Positions 1 through 11,900 of a stretch of DNA of 64,000 bases are shown here, one piece after another. Position 1 is the first letter of the stretch. The number at the start of each line of letters is the position of its first letter. The stretch lies in assembly GCA_026261815.1 (NCBI GenBank), contig JAMPIT010000484.1, positions 13,366,501 through 13,430,500 of the forward strand. Reading direction: 5' to 3'. The translations under genes and the position numbers were made by a program. Origin of the DNA: Monarcha castaneiventris obscurior. Lineage: Eukaryota > Chordata > Aves > Passeriformes > Monarchidae. Under the pieces are notes generated by a model. The model was not told the DNA's origin and did no database searches. It saw only the letters and a list, made by a program, of their open reading frames with translations.

Positions 1-853
1 AAAACTCTGAATTCACCAGGGTCGTTTATCTCACCCATATTACGCAGCAGAAGTTCAGTTTTGCCAGAATAAACACGTCTGTGCCAAGTGCTGGGACAGT
101 GCTCTAGAAAGAGCTGCACTTGGGGCTGCACTCTGCTATGTCCCAGGTTTAGGCACAGGGAGGTTGGGGTCTCCTGCCCCAGCACAGATAAGAGTACGAG
201 GCATAAGTTCAGACAGGGAGAGACTGGGAAATGTCCCAATTCCTAACATTACTGTCTCCTAGCCTTAGCAGCAATGAGCTATTGGCAACTTGAGACAAGC
301 TGCCTCATGCAGAGGAGCTACAGGCCAAGGGAAGCTAACTATTTCTGTCGTGTTTAATTTGACCGCTTAAACAGTTAATCCCTTTGCAATGTCATTTTTT
401 GGCATAGATACCACATCTGTCTGTTTCTGAAAAGATCTTCTTACTAATACAGCTTTTTAATATATGAAACAGTTTGCATCAGATTTCAGAGCCTCAGCAG
501 TAGCAGACACTGTCTGTAGGCACCCCCAGACAGACACACGGACATGTGCACCCAGAGATGCACAGTTCCTCTAAACACCTCTGCTCTCTCCCACCTCCTG
601 GTTCCCTGTAATGCCTGGTTTTCCCTCTTTGTTCCCCATCAGAAACAAAACAGAACATGCCCCAGGCAAGTTGTATTCCTATGTGCTAAGGCTTTATGTA
701 CAAAATCCAAGGTGTAACAGATTACCTTTGATATTTTATATTTGCACAGCTTTTTGCCTTCTGTTTCACTGCCTGTTTTTCTGCCTTGTTCCACTGTGTT
801 TAACACAGGCTCTGCTTTGCTTTGAACCCATCCTTACTTGCAGATACTGAACA
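1..853. other. No gene recognised; unannotated non-coding DNA
   Basis: No coding region, RNA gene or repeat could be recognised. The stretch is of mixed composition, with an AT-rich part at about 350-490. It ends where similarity to the CR1 retrotransposon begins. It is presumably intergenic or intronic. Confidence 0.6.
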
Positions 854-1286
854 TACTGGAGAGAGACCAGTGAAGCACCATAAAGATGGGGAAGGGGCTG
901 GAGCACCTCTCATATGAGGAAAGACTGATGGATATCATCATTAATAAATCATCATTGATGTATCATCAATAAACCTCTGAAGGGTGACTGTAAAGAAGAC
1001 AGAGCCAGGCTCTTTTCAGTGGTGCCCAGTGACAGGACAGGCAGTGAACACAAACTGAACACAGGAGGGTCTGGCAGAACACCAGGAAACATTTTTTCTG
1101 TGAGTTTTACCAAGCACTAGCCCAGGCTGGACAGAGATTGTAGAGCCTCCATCCTTTGAGGAGTTCCAAAGCCACCTGGAGGTGCATGGTTTGAGGTAAC
1201 TGGCCCCCAGATGTCCTGCATAAATAGGGGGGTTGGGTGAAATGGCCTCCAAGCTCCCTTCCAACCTCAACCATTCTGTGATTCTT
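854..1286 (+). mobile_element. CR1 LINE, 5'-truncated 3' end
   Basis: This is the 3' part of a chicken-repeat-1 (CR1) non-LTR retrotransposon. Seen in order: a GGAGAGAGACCAGTGAAGC-like segment, then AAAGATGGGGAAGGGGCTGG and CTCTCATATGAGGAAAGACTG, which match the 'ctggagcatctctcctatgaggaaaggctga' part of CR1. Next come the cagtgacaggacag block near 1027 and the aaacattttttctgtgag block near 1087. The element closes with CTCCCTTCCAACCTCAACC and ATTCTGTGATTCTT, the diagnostic CR1 terminus. CR1 copies are normally 5'-truncated and lack a poly(A) tail, as here. Divergence is considerable, so it is an old, dead copy. It contains no intact reading frame. The family identity is recognised from memory of the consensus and was not aligned. 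Confidence 0.88.
929..972 (+). other. AT-rich replacement segment inside the CR1 copy
   Basis: After AAAGACTGATGG the CR1 consensus should continue with the GC-rich 'gagctgggnntgttcagcctgg' part. Instead there is about 44 bp of simple AT-rich sequence with repeated ATCATCATT-like words and a perfect small hairpin (ATTGATG, 3-base loop, CATCAAT, 954-970). CR1-like sequence resumes near 973. About 70 bp of consensus therefore seems to be lost and replaced. Templated or slippage-driven repair of a break is a plausible but unproven origin. Confidence 0.45.
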
Positions 1287-4200
1287 GAAGTGGCCAGCTC
1301 TTGTATTAGGTTCAGTGGGAGATAGGTTTAGGAAAAGAGTTTTTCTCCTCATTTTGTAGGAACTTTGTGACAGCTGCAGAGCACACTGAAATAATTTAAA
1401 CATTTAATGCAACAGACACTGGAGTAAAAACTATATAAGAAAATGACTTTCATGATTAATATCAACACGCACAACCCTGATGCTGAAGAAGCAGCAACTG
1501 TGACCAGAAAAACAGGAAAGAACAGCAGTGGATTTCTCTTCCATGATTCCTCTATTTATTCCTTCATGAAAGTGATGAAATGTCAGCTGTTTTTCCACGT
1601 GTGAGAAGATCTTGCACAGAGGACTCATGTCTAAGAAAATGCACGTGGTGTTTTTACAGCAAAAATAATGTTGTTTTGCAATGCAGAGGTATATAGTATT
1701 TTTATTAGGGCCGAGAGAGTTTAAAAAAAAACAGCTGAGAAGACGTGTGTGTGTCTTTTTTCTCCCTTCTTTTCTAAAGGATTTAATTTAATTTTGATCC
1801 GTTCGGAAACAAGAACAGAAAAAGAAAGGGAAAGGGAGAAGAATGTAGACAAAGAGAGGAATGAAAATTGAGCATAATTTAAATAGGAAAACTGAGTTTC
1901 CCCTGCACCTTGGATTTATTGTGAAAAGACTTGTCTTTCCAAAAAACTGATTTTTTTTTTCCAAGTACATAGAAGTAATGGGCCATGGGAAGGTTATGGA
2001 GTAACAGAGTAGCTAGAGTTGTCTGAAGAGACATTTAATTTGGAGCTTGCCAGATACCCTTCTGGCAACTCAGTATTAAGGTTTTTATATACTGTGGGGT
2101 GTATCTTGTTCCCTGGGTCAAATTTGGGTGCATTCTTTTGGTGGAATGCACTCTGTGGCAGCTGAGAAACATTATTCTCTGGCTATGTCTTGTGAAAGTA
2201 AAAGAAGCAGTCAAAAAAGATGTTTTGAGATAAAATCTGAATGGAGATACTGGATTTTAGACAACAAGTACAGAAACTTGCTTTCAAGGGTTAGAGAAGA
2301 AAACCTAAAACAAGAGCAAATCTCCAAGGCAGAAAAAAAATTATATTGTTATTAACTGTTATTATAACAGAAAAGAGTTAGTAAACGTACACCAGTTGAT
2401 TTAATTTCTAAATGAACATATGTAAAATTTTCATTATATTCCATGTCCCCAAATGCAACACCACATTTTTTAAGTATTTATATGTATCTTATAAATGAGC
2501 TGTATTTGATATATCATTCACTAGTCTATGTTGATTCATTGTTTGGGGTCTAGTAAGTAAAAGAGAAATTCTTTACAGATTGACTTCAGTTATTTTATTG
2601 TGGACTTCTTAATATGTTAGCTGTGTATTCTGATTCCATTGACTTAATGGTTTCTATTAAACATGGAATGAAAACCCTCTAGGGAAGCTATTTAGAAATG
2701 CATGACTTATTCAGTGTGAGGTATCTGCAGATGATTGATTAAAAAAAACTTTGCAGGCTAAGGAAAACTTCAGACTAAGGAAGAATTTTAAAATAATTTC
2801 ATCTTTGAACGTGCAGTGACAAAATCATTGGACTGTTTCAGATGTCAGTGAAAAAGCTTGTATGTGAAACTAACTTAGTCTTTATTACACATTTGTTTCA
2901 TAAATTAGAAAAAAGATCTGAGGTAAATGTTCAGCTCATCTGGTTTGTAACAGAAACCATGACTATGGTGGATAGGGTACAAAGATGAGCTCATTCAAGA
3001 ATTGTTCTTAAAGAGTAATTTATCATCTAGGTAATTTTAAAGGTTCTTCATGTCATTGCAAGGGTGGCAGAAACAGGCTATTTAAAAGATATTTTTTGTA
3101 ATCCCCTGGTAAGCTGGTGCTGGAAAAGAAGATTTCACTAATGACAGACTTCCCATCTTGTAAATATTGGGTGAAAATTTTCAGTATAAAAGTCTGTACT
3201 GAAATGTATAATAGAAAATTGTCTCTTCTTCCACTAAGCAAGGATGACTTCCAGTATCATTAGCAATTGTTCCCGAGAAGATTCTGTTTTGGATTATATT
3301 ATATATACCATGGGAATTTATTTGAGGTTTCCCAAGTTTACTAGTTCCATTCCCATGAGCTAGCAGACAGTAGATCAAGTGCTTTCCAGTCAAGTATTCC
3401 CATGGCAAATATCCACCAGTGTCCCTTTCATCTGATGCAATGGCATCGTGCCCATTCTTCTGCTTCATCACTCTCTTTCAGTGCTGCAGTGTTCCAGGAA
3501 AGGGCCATATCATGTATGAGACTATGCGGGAGACATTAAGCCTAATCTTTAAAACCTTATGGTTCTGTTTCGGGTTTTGCTGACCACTGGAAACAATTAC
3601 AGCACAGACAACACGTGGGAATGTCTGACAGCTTCTTCAGCCCCTTTGCACTCAACCACTTGGTGAGCCTTTAGGTTTTTGGTTATTGCAATCACAGTCC
3701 AAAGCCCGTGTTTGCATCAATATCCTGGAAATGAGCAAGAACCAGGCAGCAGGTGGTCGGGGTGACTGCCATTAGAAACAGCAAATAGGCAAAATAGACT
3801 GTTAATCAGACATTTTCTTATTTCTGTCATTATGCTGAGCAATCCATTAACAGCCACTGGTACCTACTCATCTGCATCTTTTGTGCTTGCCAGTGCTGAA
3901 AGCTCATAGCCTTCACGATGGTTAGAGTTGTCACATCTTTCTAAGCATAACTAATTAAGTTTACTTGCTCCTGGGAAAGCTTTTCATAATCTTGGCTTTT
4001 ACCTAACAGTTTTCAAAATAAGATTTGGGCATCCACAGAAAGTAGAAAAATAGATGACTTTATAAGCAGTACTTCCAACAGCCACCATACTGTTAATTCT
4101 CGAGAAGCAGACTCTGTGCAGAAGATGCCTTCACCAGTAAGGAATAGCTGGGTTCAGGAATGTACAAATGCCATGAGAAAGGCTTATCTGTTCAGAAAAT

Positions 4201-7200
4201 TCAGGAGCTTTGGAAGGATGGTTTGAAGATGAAAGCTGAGAGGCTGTGGAAGTGAGAGACAAGAGAACTGAGCAGTATGAAAGAGGATTGAGGAAACCCA
4301 GCTAAGCAGGAAATCAAAGCTGATGAAGAGACAAAAAATTTACGAGCAATTTCTTGTAGAGAAAGAAAAATTATAAATTAGGAGGACAGCATTTCTTTTC
4401 CAGACTGACTGTAAAGCAGATTTTGGAGGTTCTACCACCTAGAAGTAGCTAATGAAAGTGTGACAATGAAGTGTGCTGCCGTTGGCATGGCTCAGGAATA
4501 AAGCTTGTGAGGGCTGGGTACTTTCAGCCTTTAGCTGCCTTTTTTCAAAGGAAAAGACAAAAATCCCAGATCTTCAGATCTTCAGGGAGATGTTTCTTCT
4601 TTTTTTCTCAATGAAAAAGGGTAAGAAACTGTAGCAGCATGTGAATATGTAGGGGTGGAGCTAATTTTTAAAGCCAAGCAGAGTGAGTAGACGTTACAAT
4701 TCTATCTAAAATAAGATACAGAAAGACTCATGTCTGACTGTGTTCATAAGTCACAATCTGTATGTGAATTTTCCATGATGTTTCTCATGTCCTGGGTATT
4801 GGGGATGCTTTACATCTTGTGAGACTGGCAGGAGAGAATCAAGTGAGACCAGTGATGTGATAGCTGAACAGGATAAATGCTGAACAGAAGTTTCCAAGTT
4901 AATTAAAAGGGGTAGTTGTAAAAGTATATAAAGTGAACCTTTTAAAGGTTTGGTCTCTGTTTATTTTTTAATAAACAATCTAAAATGTCACTACTTCCTG
5001 GGACTTTTGCAAACATCTTTGTTCCAAAGTAGCATGAAATTCAAAGAAAACTCAGATGTTCTGCAGACATTATTATTGATGACTCTGCTTTAGGCTTTGA
5101 CCCCATATATATTTCATGCAACAGTTCTGTCCTACTCTAATTGACATAGAAGAAGGCAAAAGCAAAGAAACATTAAAACTCCTGAAATTCTTAAATTATA
5201 AAAAAATATTGGATTTCATTGGAAATTTTTGTTCAAAGGTAGTTTGGTTTTCATGTTCCCTGAATCAAAGAAAATTTCTTCAGATGCACTTTAAAAGAAT
5301 TAGTTTAATCAGACTGTATTCTGTACCTTTGATCTGTTGTGCCTGTGTCTGCTTTCTTGAAATACCTCATGTATAGAGACCTTTTGATGATTTGAGAGTT
5401 TCTCTTGAAATAACAAACATATACAGCTCAATTAATGTGAAATCCTGTTCTCTTTGAGCATGGACATTGAATGAGACAAAGAAAAGGTCTGGCTTGTCTG
5501 TAAATACTATTTCCAGAAGACCAGCACCTTGCTATAACTTGCCCAAGCCTCTCCCTACATTATTCCTTTATAAAAGTAGTAGAATTTTGCACCCGGTCTC
5601 TTAGCACTGCTTTCTGTAAAAGGTTCTAGGTACTCCTATTGCACTCAGCAGAGGCACTTGTTTAATGTATAACTCTTCACAAAAATGAAGTAAAAAGAAT
5701 GAAATTAGACTGGCTAAGCTGTAAGTAATCTAATGTTTCTTTTGAATTGTGAATGATGATCCATTCTTGGCTCAAGAATAATATAAATATACATTCCTCA
5801 GAGGAGAGATGAAGGATTGACGTGGATTTTTCAAGGTGTTTTTTTTTTTTTTGCAAAAAGTACACCTTGTTGAAAATTGATGGAATAAATTACAGTGGGT
5901 AGGTGTGCATTGTATTTCTAGTGCTTAAATGCATGAACAGTGGCTGCTGTTTGTAGGAAAAAAAAAAGATGGCAGCTCTTCAGGCACTGAATTCATATGC
6001 TGTTTATAACATACAGTAGATATTGACCTGCTGCTGGACCCCTTTTCTCTTGAATTTACCTTAACCAGCACTGCACCTTCCCCAAACTCTGTCCCACACC
6101 CAGGTACCTCTCTGCTTTAGGAATGGGGGTTCTCAGTCCTCCTGCTAAGGCTTTGGGGCCAGTGTTCCTCTTGCACTGCCCCAATTGCTTTGACGTGTTT
6201 TTTATCTATAGCTCCAGACTGTTCAGTCAGTTATGGCACAGTTATTTTATAATTTAGATAGTGCAAGAAATGTAATGAGAAATGCAAAATCAGAAGTTAC
6301 TTGAACATCTTTGATTGCTGTTATTCCTTTATTTCTCTTGGAAATCCTTTGCATTTAGAAAGCCAAGGTGCTTCCTCTTCTGTTCCTTGCTAAGCTTCCC
6401 CTTCAGAGTCTGGCATCACTCCTTTACTTTGAGGCTTTTCTTCCTGCTCCACTTTTTGTCTCCTGTCATACTGGTCTCTCTGTTTCTCTTCCTTTTTCTT
6501 TTTTATTTTTTTTTCATGGTGAGAGATTCTTTCATTTTGAACTGCCTCAGCCTCTCCGTGAAAGGATCAAAGCTTCACACTTTGCTCCGTGTCCCTTTGC
6601 TCCTTTGCCTCCCCTCACTTTCTTTCCACCCTTCTGTTCTTTGAGAGTTCAGAGATGAAAAAATTGTTTTGTCCAAAGTGGAGCAAATTCTTTGCATAAG
6701 GAAATTCTCTTCAAATGGATGATTAACAAAGCTGAATGGCTCTCAAGTATTAATCCTATGCCAAGCATCAGAATTTCTTCTGTCACCACCTTTAGGTTTT
6801 AATTCAAAGTAAAAACAAATACAAATGAGAGACTAATAAAGTCCTAGCCTTTGAGAGGAACATTTGATCTGACATGAATATAATATGAAACCAAGTGCTT
6901 AAATTATACATGGAAAGACACACTGAATTATAAGGCATGTGACAGTTTTAAGCCCTGTGAATCTTTTCACCTGCATCTTTCCTGCGTGTTTGTGCGTCAT
7001 TTATTGCCTTTTCCCTGGAGTATGGAAGTGGGATGGCATGTTTTACCAAAGTGGGATCTTGAAAGAAAACATAATTGCATTTATATGGGTTTTCCAGTAA
7101 GAATTCAGACATTCCTTGGCTAATAAACTTATTTACCACATGTGGTAATGTGCAGGTGTGCATTCTTAAACAAGCAAACATCAGTTTAAAATGAGTTACA

Positions 7201-8480
7201 CAAAACCTGTGAATACAAGATGAATCTTGCATACTGTGAACTTTCATATTGCTTTCTTTTATTGTTCTGTGTATCTTCCTGAGTGGAAAGAAACTTAATT
7301 AAAATCATAAAGAAGCATTGCAACAAAGAAAACTCATTCCAATGTCTCTTTTGCCACCTTACTGTGCCTGAGATAAAAGGTTCTCCAATATGATTTTGTA
7401 CATACTCAACAGTTTTGGTGGTTGTTTGCCTACCATACCCAAACTGTCTTGTAATTTGTTCTTCTGTTTGGCTTTTTATAAAGAGGTGTGAGTCTTTTGA
7501 TATCTATTTTTGGATGTCATCTTACTGGAGACCAAAGCCAAGCCCTGCATTTACCTGGCTCAAACACCACACCATGAGAAACCCAGTGATGACAGCCAAT
7601 GCAAAGAGGCCACGCTGCAGCAAGGATGTTGCTGAGAGGGTGACAGGTTTCCACAGCTCCACCCTCCCTTTTTTTGTCTTAGAATGTCTCTCCTGGCCAT
7701 ATCAGCTGCAATGCCATGTATCAGTCATAGTTTGCCCTGTCCCATCCCTCCACATGGCAACTGAGCTTTATAAAACCTTACCCTTCTCTTCACCAAATCA
7801 AACCACACTTGGTGTCCCTAGGGTGGGACTAGACTGACTCACATGGCCCTGCACTCCTTCTACCCTCCTTGAATCCCTGAAAAGCCATGCCAGAGGCAGC
7901 ACAGTGGCTGTGTGCTCTATTTTGTTGCACTTTCTCCTACATTACAGGGCTTATCTCCACGCTAATGTCCCAATCTCAGCCAAACGTGTGTGAACACAGA
8001 TGTGAGGTCAGGAGGAACCAGGGTACACTGTGGAAAGGTGGGGGGTCCCTGCAGGTCCCAGCACAAAGCTGAATTTGCAGTCCTCACTCCCAAGGCAATT
8101 CCAGTGGGCAGAACAAAGGCAGACCTCGCAGGTGGCAGCATCTTCCACTTGTAATTCCATTTTCTGTTTAAGAACACGTAACATCCTGGGTTAATAGCAT
8201 GCACAAAAGTCAACAGGAAAGAAACTAATGGATAAACTCATCACAGAGGGCAGTAAACAATCCCAAATGTAGGTCTGCTTCCAGCCCCCACACTGCATCC
8301 AGCTTGGCATTCTTCAGCAGCAGTGGGAGATCTCACAAACGTTAAGGGAAAATAAGGGGTAGGTTTTAAATAGTCGTGTGAGATTTCAGTTCCCTGGAAC
8401 CTGTTTATCTAAACCAAAGCAAACATTATCTTCAGTGACTTGTGCTTGTGACTTATTTCCCATGCACACCATAGATTAGT
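1287..8480. other. No gene recognised; AT-rich non-coding DNA
   Basis: No gene or recognisable transposon was found. Visible features are a pure purine tract at 1817-1843, a run of 14 T at 5839-5852, and a strongly pyrimidine-skewed plus strand at about 6360-6650. A somewhat GC-richer patch lies at 7540-8110. Open frames are short and look like none I know. Confidence 0.6.
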
Positions 8481-8900
8481 AAAGCCTGGTTTTGGATTTG
8501 TTGACATTTAATAAAAGCTAGACACTCCGGGGGAAAATAAATAGTTTTTGTTCCGTAGCCATAGCTGGATTTCCTTTTGGTTGGAATCTTAGCTGGGTGC
8601 TCATAGCATTTATATTCAATTAGAATCAAACACAGCCAAGAAAATTGGAATCAAGACACAGGTTTGTATCTGTGCATGGAGATCATCATTCCATCAGATT
8701 CTCACATGCATCAGGAGAAGAAAATATATTCATATTAATTTTACTCATATTAAAGTCTTCAGGAAACCTGGCAAAAATATAGATTTGCATGAGTAATCAG
8801 AACAGTCATTTGGAGGTTTGGAAATTGAATCATTGACTTAATCCATATGTTTTAGCTCAGATCTCTGAAACATACCATGCTTCTTCCAAGATGAAAATAG
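8481..8900. promoter_or_regulatory. Candidate conserved non-coding block (unproven)
   Basis: This AT-rich block carries non-repetitive, motif-dense sequence: homeodomain-type TTCAATTAGAATC near 8615, a POU octamer ATTTGCAT at 8783-8790 and an AP-1/Maf-like TGAGTAATCA next to it. There is no low-complexity slippage and no transposon similarity. This resembles vertebrate enhancer-like conserved elements, but octamers occur by chance at this scale. Conservation cannot be judged from one sequence. Confidence 0.2.
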
Positions 8901-11900
8901 AGCAGTTTTAATAAAGTCAACTGTAAAAAAATATAGATATGTTGAACTTTGAACTGTCTAATAATAAAATATGAAACATAATAGGTCTACCAACAACATT
9001 TGAAAGAAAAGGTATTTATTGTGAGGTAAAGCTAATGCTATTCTCTTGGAATTTTATTTTACATTTCATAAAATATGACATAACCCTTGGGATCTAATTC
9101 TACAGGATCATTGGTGGGAGATCTACACACTGGCATCACCACTTCTACCTGTATTTGTATTCAGCACTGTAAGGGTTTAGGAAAATGACACTTAAGAAGG
9201 CTGTAATACCCATTAGCAAGTCCTTCCACAGCTTTCAGGTCTGGCCAAACAGAAGTGTTAAAACACATTTTCACCTAAGAGCATTCCTATTGATCACTTA
9301 ATGGCATCAGGAGGCATAAGACAGGAAATGAAATTATTCTAAAGTATGCCTTTAAAAGTAAGTGTTTCATGGGCATTTAATACAATAGATACATACCTGC
9401 ATGCACATGTGTAAACTTTTCACATTTAGTGCTAATTTTAGAAACGCTAGGTAGAAAATATCTTTCCTTTTAAATGATTTATAAGGTTCATGTGCCAAAT
9501 AATGTTTCAAGCATGCATGTTAAACTGAAAATGTGTGTTACACTTTACTTGGACCACAGAGTTCCTAGTGTTACTTCTTGCTTTATCAAAACTTGAGAAC
9601 ATTTCTCAGATTTGTGTTCTATTTTAATCATAAGTTTTTTTCATTTCCATTATCCTGTGATCTGCTGCAAACAACCAACTCTACTTACTGCTGCTAAAAT
9701 AGGCTGCTCTTACATGAAAGGCCAGTGCTGGTAGTGAACTGGAAATGAAAGGTTTGTTCCAGTAATAAGAAAACCTTTTTCTTAGAACTACTTTTTTCTA
9801 CTGTCTCATAGTGATGGAAAGATCAAACACTGTTTTAAACACAGTAGTTCTATACTTCAGCAACAAAATGCTTCTTTATAATGTGCAACCAAAAAGAAAA
9901 AAAAAGTCTGTTGTTCAACAGTCTCTCTGAAAATGATTTGGCTTCTTCTCTCATCTCTGTGCGTAATGAACTCCAAATCTGTGCTTTATTTCTTTGTAGC
10001 TGCACATGCAGCCTCCCCCACACGTGTTCCCACCATCAGACCTTGAAGTCCTAGGCTAATAGCAGATCCATGGTGCTAGTACATGTTTCCCTGGGATTTG
10101 GAAAAAGCCTTTAAATAGATTTTTATTGGTTTTAAAGAACAAGGTTATTTTGTGTTAATAATGGGCATGCATTAGGCTTTAGATAATTGCTTTATGTAAC
10201 TTAAAGTTTTGCCTTTCAGCTAAATAAACACTGTATGTGTTCACAGGTGTATTGTCCTCCAGGGCATTCTGCTTTTCAGGGTGGCAGCTGCTGGCAAGGT
10301 GTTGCTGATACAGCTCTGTGTATAATTTATTGGAAACAGGTGCTGGCTTATGATGAAGATAGACAGGAAACTAAAGCAGACAACATGTTTAACCACCACT
10401 AAAAAAGTTCAGGTTCAGAAAGACAATGTGTCTGAGATGTTTGGTTGATGTTGCCAGCGTCTTAGTGAGAGTTTGCAAGCTCCCAGAAATCACCATAAGG
10501 AACAGATTGTCCAGGAACTGCAGGAACTGCACTCTAACGAGCATTGCAAGCGATGGCGCCAGTGCTTGTTGATTACACAAATCCTGTCATTTGTAACTAA
10601 CAAAAATTATGGAATGTATTCCCAGGCTGATGCTAGAAATTACTTTGAAATAAGGTTAATACCCAGGGCTCTCAGGCTGGGGATGCTGTGTGGGACATAA
10701 CATTGTTGTGGGCACAGGGACATTTGGGCCTTTGCAGGATTCTAAAATCTTTTCTCCCAGACTTTACTGTGTGAGGACTAACAAATGACTGGGAAACACT
10801 AATACGTTAAAGCAAAAGTGGAAATCTGATTCAAGTTTACGGAGAAAGGACGCTCCAGAGCAGAGCTCCTCTGCCACCAGTAGCTGACCCCAAACTCATG
10901 TACTGCATAAGGCAGATGAATGGGAATGTTGTGGGAGCTGCTGCTTCAGTCCATCAACACAACACAGCAAGGGAGCAGCAGAGCAGAGGATAGATCCAGC
11001 ACACATGGGAATAGGTGGAAAGCCTTCTTTCGCCCTCAGTGTGCTTTGGATTAGATCCCTGGAGAAAAAAAATTAACTTCTTTATTTTCTGTGGCCAGGT
11101 TAAACCATTAAAATTATTTAAACGTTGCTTTTTCCTCCCCTCATCTTACTTCCCTTTGCTTTTATTGTAGCTTTAAACAATTTTTTTTTTTTTTTTAATA
11201 AGAAACTTTCAATAGGAGTTCATGAGGATGTTTATTCGTGGACAGCAGTTTGCATATTTTAGCAAGTAATCTCCAGTTTAATCTCTAGTCTCTATAAGAT
11301 ACATATGTAGTGAATATGCATACTAAATATTTTTAAAATAAGTTGTTAAAGTGTGTGCACAGTTCTTAAACCTCAAACTTTAAATATCTCAATGATTTAC
11401 ATTTAAAAAAATACCCAAAGGCATCAGACCACATTATGGACTAATAGCCTGCCAAATTTCATTTTTTTGAAAATGTTTGAGTTACAATATGTGAGTGTAA
11501 AAAGGCAACTGAAACAACAAAATTTGGTCAAGAAAATATTGACCCCAGGGTGAAACCTTGTATGCCAAAAATGTTGACAAAACTTTATACCAACCCTAGC
11601 AGGCATGTCCTGTTTAATACTGGCAGTATATGGAAAAAAGTTTGGCAATTTAATGCTTGTATTAATTTGAAAAACTTTTATGCAGTGAGTATAAGCTTTT
11701 ACATTACCATTCCTAATTTGTACCAGCCTTCCTTTTCTTTCCAAACAGAATAAATGAACTACAGTAGTGGGGATAGAGGGGCTTGCAGAGAAATCCCCCA
11801 AACATATAAACCAATGAAGCCATTTGCTATACCCCACCCAAACCCACATACCTGGCTTGGAGTGATCACCCCTTCCATCCAATGGATAATTCCATTTTCA

